Positions 37,019-47,403 of a stretch of DNA of 64,000 bases are shown here, piece by piece. Both the position numbers and the translations under genes were made by a program. Under the pieces are notes generated by a model that had not been told where the DNA came from, searched no databases, and worked only from the letters and a program-made list of their open reading frames with translations. Position 1 is the first letter of the stretch. Every line of letters begins with the position of its first letter. The stretch comes from Bacteroidia bacterium (GTDB taxonomy: Bacteria; Bacteroidota; Bacteroidia; NS11-12g; UBA9320). The DNA lies in NCBI GenBank assembly GCA_020053795.1, contig JAGVMN010000026.1:40165-104164 (forward strand), in the 5' to 3' direction.

Positions 37019-40000
37019 ATGAGGAAAATACTGACCTTTTTTGCCGCTTTTCTTTGGTTGTCAGCATCATTTGCACAAATAGGAAATTACCGCTCGTCTT
37101 CCAATAAGTACTATTGGAAAAACCGCAAACCATTTGAAGGTTACTGGCAGCAAGATGTTCATTACCAGATAACCGCCCGGTTGGATGACAAAACAGAAAT
37201 CATCACCGGCAGTGAGAAACTCACTTATTACAACAACTCGCCCGATACGCTATACGAAGTGTATTTCCACCTGTATCAGAATGCTTTTCAACCGGGTTCC
37301 TATATGCACGAGTTGATGAAGCAAGGCGACATTCCAGCTGATTTTGGAAAATATGAAGCATTGGGATTGGGCACTCAAATTATTTCCGTTGAACAAGAGT
37401 ATAGGGCATCCGGAAGTACTGAGGAAGAAAGAAAAAGGGATGGTATTCAAGTGGTCTACCCTCCGGGAGAAGTCGGAAGTGTGGCACCCCCAAAGGAAGA
37501 ACCTCCAAAGGAAGAACCTTTGTTTGTTTCTGTGAAAATTACCCCAAAGTTTGATAATACCATCATGATTTTGAAGCTAAAATTTCCTGTCGTACCGGGA
37601 GGTTCTACGGCCTTTTATATTGATTTCAAAACCTATTTCGACAGTGGCTCTATGCGGCGGAGGATGAAACGATTCGATCACGATGGAGTAAAGCATTTCG
37701 ACGGCGTTCATTGGTACCCGCGTATTTGTGTTTATGACCGCAAATTTGGCTGGGAAACGGATCAGCATTTGGGCAAAGAGTTTTACGGAGATTATGGCGT
37801 TTATGAAGTGGAGCTTCAATTGCCAAATCATTATATCGTTGAGGCAACTGGCACTTTGACCAATGAAGCTGAGGCCATGCCTCCCGATCTCAGAAAGAAA
37901 CTGGATGTAAAGAATTTTACCACCTACTCAGGCAAAATAACCGAAGTTATAAAACCTGACGGCACTTTCAAAAGCTGGAAATACCACGCCGAAAATGTTC
38001 ACGATTTTGCTTTTACCGCAGACCCCTCGTACCGCATTGGTGAGGTAATATGGAACGGCATCAGATGCATTGCCCTCTGCCAGGAACCCAATGCACCCGG
38101 TTGGCAAAAGACCGCACAGTTTGTGGCCGATGTAGTGCAAAACTATTCGGAAGATTTCGGGATGTATGGCTACCCTAAAATGGTAGCGGCAGATGCACGG
38201 GATGGAATGGAATACCCGATGCTGACACTTGACGGCGGCAACTGGCCGGGCCATAAATATGTCATTGCTCATGAAATCGGTCACAACTGGTTTTACGGTA
38301 TGGTGGGCAACAACGAAACTTACACTGCCGCTCTTGACGAAGGATTTACCCAATTCCTCACTTCATGGTCGTTGCGAAAATCGGCAAAGTTCAACACCAG
38401 CCCGAATCCGTTAGACCCCGGGGTAGTGTATTTTGGATATATGAACCATGCCACTAATGAAAATACCGCCCGTCTGAATGTTCATTCCGATCATTTCGGG
38501 TCAGCAGAGCGACACGGCGGAGGTTACGGACAGGTTTATTACAAAACGGCCACCATGTTGTATAATATGCAATATGTATTAGGCGACCATTTGTTCTTAG
38601 CTGCCATGAGTCATTATTTCAACCAATGGAAATTTGCCCACCCCTACTGGGAAGATTTTAGAAATTCCATCATCAACTATTCAGGAGTTGACCTCAACTG
38701 GTTTTTTGACCAATGGACCACCACCACGGAAACTATAGATTATAAGATAAAAAAGATAAAACGTTTGAAAGGAACTTCGACAAGTCCTTTTGTTTACGAA
38801 GTGACTTTTGAAAGAAAAGGCGAGATGCAAATGCCATTGGACATAAGGGTCACGGACAAGAAAGGCACGGCTTATAACTACTATATTCCCAATACCTATT
38901 TCCATAAAGACGTTTCGGCCATCGTTTTGCCCACATGGAAAGGATGGGACATTATTTACCCTACCTACAAAGCACGAATAAAGTTAAATGCCAAGCTGAA
39001 AAACCTGGAAATTGACCCCAGCCAACGGATGGCCGACATTTACCGACTGGACAACAGCAAAAAACTTCCGTTAAAAATTCAATTCGATAAACTGAAAGAA
39101 GGTCCGATTGATTATCTGAAATACCATGCATCCGTAAGACCTGATTTATGGTACAATACCGTTGACCAGATTAAGGCCGGAATTCACGCCAATGGCCATT
39201 ACTTCAACTACCGGCACAAGTTTGAAATGGGTATTTGGTATAACACCGGAATAGAAATCGGTATTAGTGAAGGGTCTTCTGAAAAAGGTGATTTGATGAG
39301 TTACAAATTTAACTATTCGGACAGGTGCGGTTATTTGGGGGAATGGAAACTGAAAAGCCGTTACATAGACGGAGCGTGGATCAACGAAACAGGTTACGAA
39401 AAAAGAGTGAAGTCCGACAGGTATTTTTTCAGCTTTAAAAGCATTCGGATGAACAATAGTCTGTATCAGCACCGGCCTGATGCATGGACCATGGTAGACA
39501 ATAGCACCAAATCGCTCAATAACAGTTTCAACATAGAATACAATCATCCATACAAATACCTGAAAGGAACGGGAAACATAAAGCTTGACGCCCGTGCTTC
39601 AGCATTCACCAACGATTACAGCTATTCATGGCTTGGCATGCAGGTCACCAATAACAACAAACTCGGGAAAAGTTACCTGAAGACCATGACTTATGGAAAA
39701 ATAATCGCCGGAACTGCCATCCCCAAAGCCTCCTCCATCTATATCGGCGGTGCCAATGATGAAGAATTGCTGGAAAGCAAATACACGAGATCGAGGGGTT
39801 GGGTGCCTGACGAATGGGCCGCCATGTCAGCCGGGTTGAATAACTTCTATGTTCCGGGAGGTTTGAATGTAAGGGCTTACAGCAACTATCAGGCGAGCAA
39901 CAATACGGATGAAGATTCCTTTTACATCTTTCGCGGAAATGCGGGAGTAGCGTTCAATGTGGAATGGGATTTTACCGGATATGTCAAAATAAAGGCACCA

Positions 40001-40255
40001 AAACTAACCCAATGGATTCGGTTGAACACATACCTTTTTGGGGATGCCGGGATGCTCTGGAACAACGATCAAAACTCAGGGTTGAGAGCAGATGCCGGTC
40101 TGGGAACACTGTGGTATCTGCACATTCCAAAACTCAGTAAATCTGAGCCTTTGGGTATAAGAGTCGACTTTCCGTTCTTTATGAACCGCATACCACAAAC
40201 CGACACAGAATATTTCGCCTTCCGTTGGCTGGTCGGACTTCACAAGACCTTTTAA
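37019..40255 (+). CDS. M1-family metallopeptidase with C-terminal outer-membrane barrel-like domain
   Basis: 1078 residues. A signal peptide ([20 protein letters not shown]) is followed by an M1/gluzincin peptidase. The zinc site HEIGHNW begins at H418, and the third ligand Glu is E441 (LDEGFTQF), 18 residues after H422, the correct spacing. Residues from about 690 to 1078 are not peptidase. They consist of repeated aromatic-alternating strands, contain [12 protein letters not shown] and [14 protein letters not shown], and end in LVGLHKTF with a terminal Phe, the signs of an Omp85-like outer-membrane barrel. The lolD gene starts four bases after its stop, so the pair is likely co-transcribed. 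Substrate unknown. Confidence 0.85.
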   Translation: MRKILTFFAAFLWLSASFAQIGNYRSSSNKYYWKNRKPFEGYWQQDVHYQITARLDDKTEIITGSEKLTYYNNSPDTLYEVYFHLYQNAFQPGSYMHELMKQGDIPADFGKYEALGLGTQIISVEQEYRASGSTEEERKRDGIQVVYPPGEVGSVAPPKEEPPKEEPLFVSVKITPKFDNTIMILKLKFPVVPGGSTAFYIDFKTYFDSGSMRRRMKRFDHDGVKHFDGVHWYPRICVYDRKFGWETDQHLGKEFYGDYGVYEVELQLPNHYIVEATGTLTNEAEAMPPDLRKKLDVKNFTTYSGKITEVIKPDGTFKSWKYHAENVHDFAFTADPSYRIGEVIWNGIRCIALCQEPNAPGWQKTAQFVADVVQNYSEDFGMYGYPKMVAADARDGMEYPMLTLDGGNWPGHKYVIAHEIGHNWFYGMVGNNETYTAALDEGFTQFLTSWSLRKSAKFNTSPNPLDPGVVYFGYMNHATNENTARLNVHSDHFGSAERHGGGYGQVYYKTATMLYNMQYVLGDHLFLAAMSHYFNQWKFAHPYWEDFRNSIINYSGVDLNWFFDQWTTTTETIDYKIKKIKRLKGTSTSPFVYEVTFERKGEMQMPLDIRVTDKKGTAYNYYIPNTYFHKDVSAIVLPTWKGWDIIYPTYKARIKLNAKLKNLEIDPSQRMADIYRLDNSKKLPLKIQFDKLKEGPIDYLKYHASVRPDLWYNTVDQIKAGIHANGHYFNYRHKFEMGIWYNTGIEIGISEGSSEKGDLMSYKFNYSDRCGYLGEWKLKSRYIDGAWINETGYEKRVKSDRYFFSFKSIRMNNSLYQHRPDAWTMVDNSTKSLNNSFNIEYNHPYKYLKGTGNIKLDARASAFTNDYSYSWLGMQVTNNNKLGKSYLKTMTYGKIIAGTAIPKASSIYIGGANDEELLESKYTRSRGWVPDEWAAMSAGLNNFYVPGGLNVRAYSNYQASNNTDEDSFYIFRGNAGVAFNVEWDFTGYVKIKAPKLTQWIRLNTYLFGDAGMLWNNDQNSGLRADAGLGTLWYLHIPKLSKSEPLGIRVDFPFFMNRIPQTDTEYFAFRWLVGLHKTF

Positions 40256-40259
40256 AACG

Positions 40260-40910
40260 ATGATAGTAGTTAAGAACATCACTCGAAAATATGGCGATCT
40301 GCAGGTATTAAAGGGTATAGACCTGAGTATTGCATCGGGAGAAATTCTCACCATTGTGGGAGCCTCCGGAGCGGGCAAATCCACGCTGCTTCAAATCATG
40401 GGAACGCTGGACAAGCCGGATACAGGTGAGGTTTATTATAATGGCAAACGCGTTGATCATTTCGGGCAAAAGGAGCTGGCCCGTTTTCGAAATCAAAATA
40501 TAGGTTTTGTGTTTCAGTTTCATCACCTCTTACCGGAGTTTACTGCTTTAGAGAATATCTGCATTCCGGCTTTCATCAACGGTGTTTCCAGAAAAGAAGC
40601 AGCCACACGTGCTCATCAACTGCTCGACAAACTGGGCGTTCGAGACCGGCACAACCACAAACCAAACGAACTGAGCGGCGGCGAGCAGCAAAGGGTTGCG
40701 GTAGCCCGTGCTTTGGTCAACAATCCAAGAGTAATTCTGGCCGATGAACCGACAGGAAACCTTGACTCTGCCAATGCCAAAGCCCTGCACGAATTGTTCT
40801 TCAGCCTCCGCGATGAAATGGGGCAAACCTTTGTCATCGTCACCCATAACGAAGAACTGGCCCGCCAAAGCGATCGGGTGGTGAATATGAAAGATGGGTT
40901 GGTGGTTTAA
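40260..40910 (+). CDS. lolD: ABC transporter ATPase, LolD/MacB type
   Basis: 216 residues. Walker [10 protein letters not shown] (near residue 36), the Q-loop in [17 protein letters not shown] (signature of the LolD/MacB group), signature [15 protein letters not shown], Walker [13 protein letters not shown] and the switch His in VTHNEEL. LolD drives release of lipoproteins from the inner membrane to LolA. A lolA homologue lies 10 kb away and a permease of the matching type at 14 kb, but no permease is adjacent, so the name rests on sequence type. Confidence 0.88.
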   Translation: MIVVKNITRKYGDLQVLKGIDLSIASGEILTIVGASGAGKSTLLQIMGTLDKPDTGEVYYNGKRVDHFGQKELARFRNQNIGFVFQFHHLLPEFTALENICIPAFINGVSRKEAATRAHQLLDKLGVRDRHNHKPNELSGGEQQRVAVARALVNNPRVILADEPTGNLDSANAKALHELFFSLRDEMGQTFVIVTHNEELARQSDRVVNMKDGLVV

Positions 40911-40922
40911 TATTTTAACTTT

Positions 40923-40963
40923 TAAAAACATTTGGAAAGTTTGAAACTTTCCAAATGTTTTTA
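40923..40963. repeat. Perfect 41-bp palindrome between lolD and the RAYT gene
   Basis: Arms of 20 bp (core AAAAACATTTGGAAAGTTT and its complement) around a single central G. It can act as a terminator for lolD, but it shares its core TTTGGAAAGTTT with palindromes inside (41190-41222) and after (41590-41634) the transposase gene, which points to a REP-type family. Confidence 0.9.
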
Positions 40964-40984
40964 GCGAAAAAAAAATAGATACAG

Positions 40985-41578
40985 ATGATTCCTTTAACTC
41001 CGGGCCAGATATTCCATATTTACAACCGAGCCAATGGAAAGGAGAACCTCTTTGCCAATGAGGGTAACTATCATTTCTTTCTCGATAAAATTGCACTGCA
41101 TCTGCCTCCTGTTTGTAAAATATATGCCTGGTGTTTGATGCCAAATCATTTTCATCTGTTGGCAAAAATAAAAGATGAACCGGAGTTGCAACTTTTGGAA
41201 AGTTTCAAACTTTTCAAAAGTTCACCGGAAAAATTCGTCAGCAAACAGTTTTCAAACCTGTTTAGCAGCTACACTCAGGCATTTAACAAGCAGCAGAATC
41301 GCCATGGTTCATTGTTCTCTCCTAATTTCAAACGAAAGCTTGTAACAGGAAGACAGCAGTTTATTAATACATTGAGATATATCCATTGCAATCCTGTTCA
41401 CCATGGTTTTGTTACAAACCTTGATGACTGGAAGTTTTCTTCCTTTCACTCCTACATGAGCAACCAGGCTACTAAAATTGAAAGGGACACTGTGCTGCGA
41501 TTATTTGGAAACATGGAAGAATTTATCAATTGTCATAGCATGAAACCGGATATAAATGAGTTTTTAGAAATGGAATAA
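40985..41578 (+). CDS. REP-associated tyrosine transposase (RAYT, Y1 HUH type)
   Basis: 197 residues, single-domain HUH nuclease. The metal-binding HUH motif is H55-F-H57 (PNHFHLLAK). The catalytic Tyr lies in the helix LRYIHCNPVHHGFV, and the C-terminal WKFSSFHSY motif is typical of IS200/IS605-related RAYTs, which nick single-stranded REP hairpins and are usually single-copy domesticated genes. A 33-base palindrome of the flanking type lies inside the coding region in frame (41190-41222, residues about 69-79). No transposon ends are evident. Confidence 0.9.
   Translation: MIPLTPGQIFHIYNRANGKENLFANEGNYHFFLDKIALHLPPVCKIYAWCLMPNHFHLLAKIKDEPELQLLESFKLFKSSPEKFVSKQFSNLFSSYTQAFNKQQNRHGSLFSPNFKRKLVTGRQQFINTLRYIHCNPVHHGFVTNLDDWKFSSFHSYMSNQATKIERDTVLRLFGNMEEFINCHSMKPDINEFLEME
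41190..41222. repeat. RAYT-internal palindrome
   Basis: AACTTTTGGAAAGTTT, one centre base, then AAACTTTTCAAAAGTT: 15 of 16 arm positions pair. It has the same core as the intergenic palindromes on both sides, and its length of 33 bp keeps the reading frame (residues LLESFKLFKS). Confidence 0.85.
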
Positions 41579-41589
41579 TCAACTACAGC

Positions 41590-41634
41590 ACTTTTGGAAA
41601 ATTTTAAACTTAAAGTCTCAAACTTTCCAAAAGT
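41590..41634. repeat. Palindrome downstream of the RAYT gene
   Basis: ACTTTTGGAAAATTT (41590-41604) and AAACTTTCCAAAAGT (41620-41634) pair at 14 of 15 positions with a 15-base spacer. It is the third member of the set around this transposase. Confidence 0.8.
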
Positions 41635-41695
41635 TCACAGTCGAAAAACAAATCCACATCTTATCCCACCAAATAAAAATTGACCGGCGATACTT

Positions 41696-41703
41696 TAACT
41701 TTG
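41696..41703 (+). promoter_or_regulatory. -7 promoter box of dnaE
   Basis: TAACTTTG, exact TAnnTTTG, 25 bases before the dnaE ATG. A TTG lies 13 bases upstream at 41680-41682, shorter than the usual spacing. Confidence 0.55.
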
Positions 41704-41728
41704 GGGTTTCGAAATTTTAATCGCAATA

Positions 41729-44700
41729 ATGCCGCAATTTTCACATCTGCACTGCCATACCCAGTTTTCGCTTTTAGACGGGGCATCTAATATCAAAGCC
41801 ATGATGGCCAAAGCCAAAGCCAACGACATGAAGGCCGTTGCCCTTACCGATCACGGAAATATGTTCGGGGCCTTTCAGTTTGTTATGGCTGCCGAGGCAG
41901 AAGGTATCAAACCGATTGTCGGGTGCGAGTTTTACGTGGTGGAAGATCGCTTCAGAAAGTCTTTCGGCGGTGGAGAAAAGGACAAAAGGTACCACCAACT
42001 CATTCTGGCTAAAAATAAAAAAGGTTATGAGAATATCTCCAAACTTTGTTCGCTCGGCTTTATAGAAGGTCTTTACAGCAAATACCCGCGTATAGACAAA
42101 TCGCTGATCAGGAAATACAGCGAAGGACTGATTGCCACCACTTGTTGCATTGGTGCAGAAGTACCACAGGCCATCGTCCACAAAGGCGAGGAAGAAGCTG
42201 AAAAGATTTTCAAGGAATGGCACGAAATATTTGGCAACGATTATTACATAGAGTTGCAACGACATAACTTGAAAGACATAGACCACAGTGGCCTCAGCCA
42301 GGAAGACGTCAATCAGGTACTTCTTAAATTTTCTCGAAAATACAATGTACCCGCTATTGCCACCAATGACAGTCATTACTTGAACGAAGAAGATTCAAAC
42401 GCCCATGACATTTTGCTATGTGTGAACACAGGAGATTTGCAAGCCACTCCGATTGGCGATGGCAAAGGTTACAGATTTGGATTTCCAAACAGCCAGTTTT
42501 TTTTCAAAACACAGGAAGAGATGGGCGTTATGTTTCAGGACCTTCCCTTTGCTTTGGACAATACCAATCTGATCATTGACAGCATTGAAACACCTAAACT
42601 AAAAAGGGATATACTGCTGCCTAATTATATCATACCGAAGGAATTCGACAGCCAAATCACCTACCTGAGAACACTTACTTATAACGGGGCTTTGAAACGC
42701 TATGGCGAAATTACCGAATCGCTTCGTGAGCGTCTTGATTACGAACTTGGCACTATTGAAAGAAGCAGTTACCAGGGATATTTCCTCATTGTTCAGGACT
42801 TCACGAGTGCCGCAAGAGACATGGGGGTTTCCGTAGGGCCGGGTCGCGGATCGGCTGCCGGTTCTGTCGTGGCCTATTGTCTGGGTATCACCAATGTTGA
42901 CCCTATTAAATACAGCTTGCTTTTCGAAAGGTTCTTGAATCCTGAAAGAGTTTCCTTTCCCGATATTGATATTGACTTTGATGACATCGGGCGATCGAAG
43001 GTGATCAATTATGTTTTGGAGAAATACGGCAAGATGCAGGTAGCACAAATAATCACCTATGGTTCCATGGCCGCCAAATCATCTATCAGAGACGTAGCCC
43101 GTGTCTTAGACCTGCCTCTTAAAGATGCAGACCGTTTATCGAAAATGGTTCCGGATATCAGTTTAGCTGAGGTTTTTGACAGTCCTCTTTCCGAGCTAAA
43201 AAGTCAATTGAGACCTGAACAGATGGAACAGGTGAATCAGCTTCGGGCCATTCTGGAAAAGAACAACGAAGAATCGGAAGTGCTGAAACAAGCTAAACTG
43301 CTTGAAGGTTCGGTGCGAAATACAGGCGTGCATGCCTGCGGAATTATCATCACTCCGGATGATATCACCAACTATATTCCCATGGCTCTCTCCAAGGATT
43401 CTGATCTATTGGTGACCCAATACGACAATGATGTGGTGGAAAAAGTCGGCATGTTGAAAATGGATTTCCTCGGTTTGAAAACCCTCAGCATTTTAAATAC
43501 AGCCATCAAACTCATTGAAGAAAGGCATGAAATAAAAATAATTCCTGATTTGATTGACCTGGAAGACAGCAAAACTTATGATTTGTTTCAGCAAGGCAAA
43601 ACGGTAGGTATCTTTCAGTTCGAATCTGATGGCATGCAAAAACACCTGAAAGATCTGAAACCCAACAGGTTTGAAGACCTGATAGCCATGAATGCACTTT
43701 ACAGGCCGGGGCCGATGGCCTATATCCCCAAATTTGTCAAAAGGAAACACGGAAAAGAGCCCATAGAATACGATGACCCCGATATGTCGGAAATACTGTC
43801 TGAAACCTATGGGATAACCGTATATCAGGAGCAGGTGATGCTGCTTTCGGAAAAACTCGGCGGACTTACAAAAGGACAGGCAGATACGCTCAGGAAGGCC
43901 ATGGGAAAGAAAGACCGGGCACTGATGGACGGACTAAAAAAGCAATTCATGGAAGGATGCCTTCAGCGAAACAGGGTGCCGGAGGTCATGGACAAAGTTT
44001 GGAAGGATTGGGAGGCATTTGCCGAATATGCATTCAATAAATCGCATGCTACTTGTTATGCTGTTATTGCCTTTCAAACCGCCTTTCTCAAGGCCAATTA
44101 TCCGGCAGAATTTATGGCGGCAGTATTGACCCATAACATGTCGGACATTAAAAAAATAGGTTTCTTTATGGATGAATGCCGCAGTATGAATATCAGCGTA
44201 CTGGGACCCGATGTCAACGAAAGCCGGTTGAATTTTTCGGTCAACAGAGAAGGTGCCATTAGGTTTGGATTGGCCGCAGTTAAAGGCGTAGGGGAAGCCT
44301 GTGCAGAAGAGTTGATGCATAACAGAACGGCAAAAGGGAATTTTGCGAGTATCTTTGATTTGACTTGCAGGGTCAATCTTCGCTCGGTCAATAAAAAATC
44401 ACTTGAGTCGCTGGCTTTGGCCGGAGCTTTTGACAGTTATAATAAAACCCACAGGGCACAGTATGTCAATAAATCAGAAGATGATCAACCCAACGGGATA
44501 GAACTTGCTATTAAATTTGGAACTCAGATGCAGGGCTATCAAAGTGCCGCACAAACATCCCTTTTCGGGTCGGCATCCAGTGTTCAACTGACGGAACCAC
44601 AACTTCCAAAATGTCCCGAATGGTCAAAACTGGAACTCCTTCACTTCGAAAAGGAAATGCTTGGCATATACATCAGTGGACATCCGCTCGATTCGTACAA

Positions 44701-45274
44701 ACTTTATATAGATAAATTCTGCAACTTCAATTTGGGAGATCTCAATGAGAGTAAAGAATTGCTCCTTGGTAAGGAAATAAGAATTGCCGGTATTATAACT
44801 AAAAAGCAGGACAAGGTTACCAAAGAGGGTAAATCAATGGGAATTTTCACTATTGAAGATTACCGCGATCAGTTTGATATTGTTCAATTCTCTGAGGATT
44901 ATGCCAAATTCAAAGGCTTTTTTGAAACAGGCAGTATGCTACTGATAACCGGCAAATGTGAGAGGAGTTTTTATAAGCCGGAAGACATCAGGTTTTGTTT
45001 GACCAAAGTCATTTTTTTGGCAGACATAAAAGAAAAGCTTTTAAAGAACGTTACCATTAAAATACCCGTGGAATATGTGAACGATAAATTAATTCAGGAA
45101 CTTCAGCAACACCTGAAACAAACGGACAAAGGAGTGAATTTGAAAATCAATTTAGTTGACGATACGAATAAAATTGGTATCCGGTTGACACCCAGAAAAA
45201 TGAAATTGGAATTCAATAATGAACTTGTAAAAAAGCTGGATGCACTGGGTTTGGAATTTGAAGTCAACCAATAA
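41729..45274 (+). CDS. dnaE: DNA polymerase III, alpha subunit
   Basis: 1181 residues, replicative polymerase. The N-terminal PHP domain starts FSHLHCHTQFSLLDGAS. The polymerase palm holds the catalytic aspartates in FPDIDIDFDD (D412, D414) after the GPGRGSAAGSVVAYC loop. YRPGPMAYIPKFVKRKHG and AFNKSHATCYAVIAFQ follow. Tandem helix-hairpin-helix and an OB-fold (KEIRIAGIITKKQDKVTKEGK, near 1020) close the protein. The C-terminal tau-binding region is short. Apparently monocistronic, with its own promoter. Confidence 0.98.
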   Translation: MPQFSHLHCHTQFSLLDGASNIKAMMAKAKANDMKAVALTDHGNMFGAFQFVMAAEAEGIKPIVGCEFYVVEDRFRKSFGGGEKDKRYHQLILAKNKKGYENISKLCSLGFIEGLYSKYPRIDKSLIRKYSEGLIATTCCIGAEVPQAIVHKGEEEAEKIFKEWHEIFGNDYYIELQRHNLKDIDHSGLSQEDVNQVLLKFSRKYNVPAIATNDSHYLNEEDSNAHDILLCVNTGDLQATPIGDGKGYRFGFPNSQFFFKTQEEMGVMFQDLPFALDNTNLIIDSIETPKLKRDILLPNYIIPKEFDSQITYLRTLTYNGALKRYGEITESLRERLDYELGTIERSSYQGYFLIVQDFTSAARDMGVSVGPGRGSAAGSVVAYCLGITNVDPIKYSLLFERFLNPERVSFPDIDIDFDDIGRSKVINYVLEKYGKMQVAQIITYGSMAAKSSIRDVARVLDLPLKDADRLSKMVPDISLAEVFDSPLSELKSQLRPEQMEQVNQLRAILEKNNEESEVLKQAKLLEGSVRNTGVHACGIIITPDDITNYIPMALSKDSDLLVTQYDNDVVEKVGMLKMDFLGLKTLSILNTAIKLIEERHEIKIIPDLIDLEDSKTYDLFQQGKTVGIFQFESDGMQKHLKDLKPNRFEDLIAMNALYRPGPMAYIPKFVKRKHGKEPIEYDDPDMSEILSETYGITVYQEQVMLLSEKLGGLTKGQADTLRKAMGKKDRALMDGLKKQFMEGCLQRNRVPEVMDKVWKDWEAFAEYAFNKSHATCYAVIAFQTAFLKANYPAEFMAAVLTHNMSDIKKIGFFMDECRSMNISVLGPDVNESRLNFSVNREGAIRFGLAAVKGVGEACAEELMHNRTAKGNFASIFDLTCRVNLRSVNKKSLESLALAGAFDSYNKTHRAQYVNKSEDDQPNGIELAIKFGTQMQGYQSAAQTSLFGSASSVQLTEPQLPKCPEWSKLELLHFEKEMLGIYISGHPLDSYKLYIDKFCNFNLGDLNESKELLLGKEIRIAGIITKKQDKVTKEGKSMGIFTIEDYRDQFDIVQFSEDYAKFKGFFETGSMLLITGKCERSFYKPEDIRFCLTKVIFLADIKEKLLKNVTIKIPVEYVNDKLIQELQQHLKQTDKGVNLKINLVDDTNKIGIRLTPRKMKLEFNNELVKKLDALGLEFEVNQ

Positions 45275-45358
45275 TAACGCCTTGTTGAAAATAATATTTT
45301 GGATGCACAAGGTTTTTTTTTATAATTGTCAGACAATTCAGGTAAAACATGTTAGATT

Positions 45359-46174
45359 ATGCAAATACAATTCAAAAAAATTCTGATGGGCTTCGACAAC
45401 TCGCCGTCGGCCAAAATTGCCATTGAAAAAGCCATTGATATTGCAACCCGCTTTGACAGTGAATTGTATGCAGTCTATGTTTCACGCGTGGCAACGGATC
45501 CGGACGTTCAGGAAAACCGAGATTATGTTGCTGAATTGGCCGCAAAGCGGAACCGTAAAATTGAGTTCATTGTAAAATCCGGAAGAGCGTATAAGGAAAT
45601 CAATACGTTTGAACGTGAAATTGGTGCCGATTTAATCGTATTAGGCACCCATGGTAAACAGGGCTGGCAGCCATTCTGGATTGGAAGCAATGCCTTCCGT
45701 GTAGTGAGTGCCTCAAACTGCCCGGTCATAACCTTTCAGGAAACAGTTACAAAAAATGATATGATGGATATTCTGTTGCCATTAGCAGATAGTACAGAAA
45801 CCCGTCAAAAAGTACCTTATGCGAGTTTACTTGCCAAAGCATTCGGTTCAAAAATCCATATTCTAAAGGTAAGTAAGGATAAGGACATGGACACCCAAAA
45901 AAGAATTAACGTTTACGCCCATCAAACCGAAAAATACCTACATGAACGAGGAATTAAATGTATCATTCACGAAAGTTATGGTTTAAAGGTTCCTGAAGCA
46001 TGTGTTAATGTTGCCAAGGAAGTCAGAGCCGGATTGATTTTAATTATGACCGAAACCGAATCATCCGAAGTTTTTATGGGTTCTTATGCACAGGAACTCA
46101 TCAACCACTCACCAATTCCGGTGATGTCCATACACTCCAGAGATTTGAACGTTACCGGTGCTGTTGGTTATTAG
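45359..46174 (+). CDS. Universal stress protein with two tandem UspA domains
   Basis: 271 residues. Domain 1 (about 1-140) carries KILMGFDNSPSAKIAIEKA and the ATP-binding loop LGTHGKQGWQPFWIGSNAFRVV. Domain 2 (about 145-271) starts MMDILLPLADSTETRQ, has lost the G-2x-G-9x-G(S/T) loop and ends NHSPIPVMSIHSRD. Tandem Usps are cytosolic ATP-binding proteins induced by stress; the target is unknown. It converges with the SDR gene, with three bases between the stop codons. Confidence 0.9.
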   Translation: MQIQFKKILMGFDNSPSAKIAIEKAIDIATRFDSELYAVYVSRVATDPDVQENRDYVAELAAKRNRKIEFIVKSGRAYKEINTFEREIGADLIVLGTHGKQGWQPFWIGSNAFRVVSASNCPVITFQETVTKNDMMDILLPLADSTETRQKVPYASLLAKAFGSKIHILKVSKDKDMDTQKRINVYAHQTEKYLHERGIKCIIHESYGLKVPEACVNVAKEVRAGLILIMTETESSEVFMGSYAQELINHSPIPVMSIHSRDLNVTGAVGY

Positions 46175-46177
46175 AGG

Positions 46178-46948
46178 TTACAGATTTTTATTTTTGATAA
46201 TCACACCCGCTGCTGGCTGGGCCTTTGGCATTATTATCAACTCATTGATGTTGACTCTTGCCGGCCGGTTCAGCACAAATTCTATTGATTCGGCAATATC
46301 TTCTGCAATTAAATTCTCGAACCCTTCATAGACCTTCGCCGCCTTTTTAGTATCTCCTTTGAAACGTACCAAACTAAATTCCGTTTCAATAGCTCCCGGG
46401 TGAATAGCTGTAACTTTAATATTCTGTTCTATCAACTCACGCCTCATAGATTTACTCAGGGCGTCAACCATATACTTGGTTCCGCAATAGATATTCCCGC
46501 CGTCATAAACTTCCTTTCCGGCAATAGAGCCAATATTTATCACATGGCCACTCCCGTTTACTATCATCAAAGGCAAAACCATCCTTGAAACATATAATAA
46601 ACCTTTCACATTCGTATCTATCATTTGATCCCAGTCATCTACAGAACCATCCTGAATCTTCGACAATCCGGCGGCAAGACCGGCATTGTTAATCAGTACG
46701 TTAATTTTCTTCCATGAATCAGGTATATTGTCAATTGCTGCCTGAACTTCACCCCAATTCCTAATGTCAAAACACAAAATCAGTATTTTATTACCAATAG
46801 CTTCGAGTTGAACCTTCAAGGCTTTGAGCCTTTCAAACCTTCTTCCTGTAAGAATCAGGTTATACCCCATAGAAGCCAGTTTGATGGCCGTAGCCTGACC
46901 GATTCCGGCCGTTGCCCCTGTTATCAATGCAATCCCGTTTTCTTTCAT
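46178..46948 (-). CDS. Short-chain dehydrogenase/reductase
   Basis: 256 residues, classical SDR. The NADP-binding loop TGATAGIGQATA and the following TGRRFERL (basic residues fit NADP), NNAG in VLINNAGLAAG, the catalytic Ser in NIGSIAG and the YxxxK pair in NIYCGTKYMVDALSKS are all present. VTAIHPGAIETEFSLVRFKGD follows. It is of the YdfG type, which often reduces 3-hydroxy acids or similar small alcohols. It is divergent from the STAS gene at 47038. Confidence 0.92.
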   Translation of the reverse strand: MKENGIALITGATAGIGQATAIKLASMGYNLILTGRRFERLKALKVQLEAIGNKILILCFDIRNWGEVQAAIDNIPDSWKKINVLINNAGLAAGLSKIQDGSVDDWDQMIDTNVKGLLYVSRMVLPLMIVNGSGHVINIGSIAGKEVYDGGNIYCGTKYMVDALSKSMRRELIEQNIKVTAIHPGAIETEFSLVRFKGDTKKAAKVYEGFENLIAEDIAESIEFVLNRPARVNINELIIMPKAQPAAGVIIKNKNL

Positions 46949-47037
46949 TTATCAAATTATCAACATATTCGATTTGTTTTACCCTTTGAATTGGGTTTGC
47001 GAAAATAAAAATAATATTTTGCAGGAGCTTTCATTAA

Positions 47038-47397
47038 ATGGAGATATATACACAACAAGAAGCAAATTATCTGCACATATCAATCGGTGGCAAATTCAAT
47101 CATCATGACTGGGATGTTCTTGAAAAAATAGTGCAAAATAAAGATGACATGCAAGTTTGGTTGATTTTAGCTATGTCCCACTACTCTGGGTATAGTGATA
47201 TTGAAGTTTGGCATGCAATAGTCGAGTTAAGTTCGTTTTGTTCGAAGAATCAGGGGCTTTTAGTCTTAACCGGCATAGAAAGAGAAATGGTTGAAATGTG
47301 TGAAAAATTGGGCTTAACCATTTTGCCAACCTTAGATGAAGCAATCGATTACATATTTATTGAGCAACTGGAAAGAGATATGGATCAGGATAAATAA
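47038..47397 (+). CDS. STAS-like small regulatory protein
   Basis: 119 residues resembling a STAS domain: short strands, a central helix (GYSDIEVWHAIVELSSFCSKNQG), then LLVLTGIEREMVEMCEKLGL and the closing LPTLDEAIDYIF, as in anti-sigma-factor antagonists. The phosphorylatable Ser of SpoIIAA-type proteins is not obvious; SHYSG or DIEVWH is at the corresponding loop. It starts 90 bp after the divergent SDR start and ends six bases before rnz, so the two are co-transcribed. Confidence 0.7.
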   Translation: MEIYTQQEANYLHISIGGKFNHHDWDVLEKIVQNKDDMQVWLILAMSHYSGYSDIEVWHAIVELSSFCSKNQGLLVLTGIEREMVEMCEKLGLTILPTLDEAIDYIFIEQLERDMDQDK

Positions 47398-47403
47398 TAA
47401 GAT

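Noticed and set aside
40923..40963. Palindrome as an ordinary terminator of lolD only
   Set aside because: It may act as one, but two relatives with the same core lie within and after the RAYT gene, so a REP-type origin explains more.
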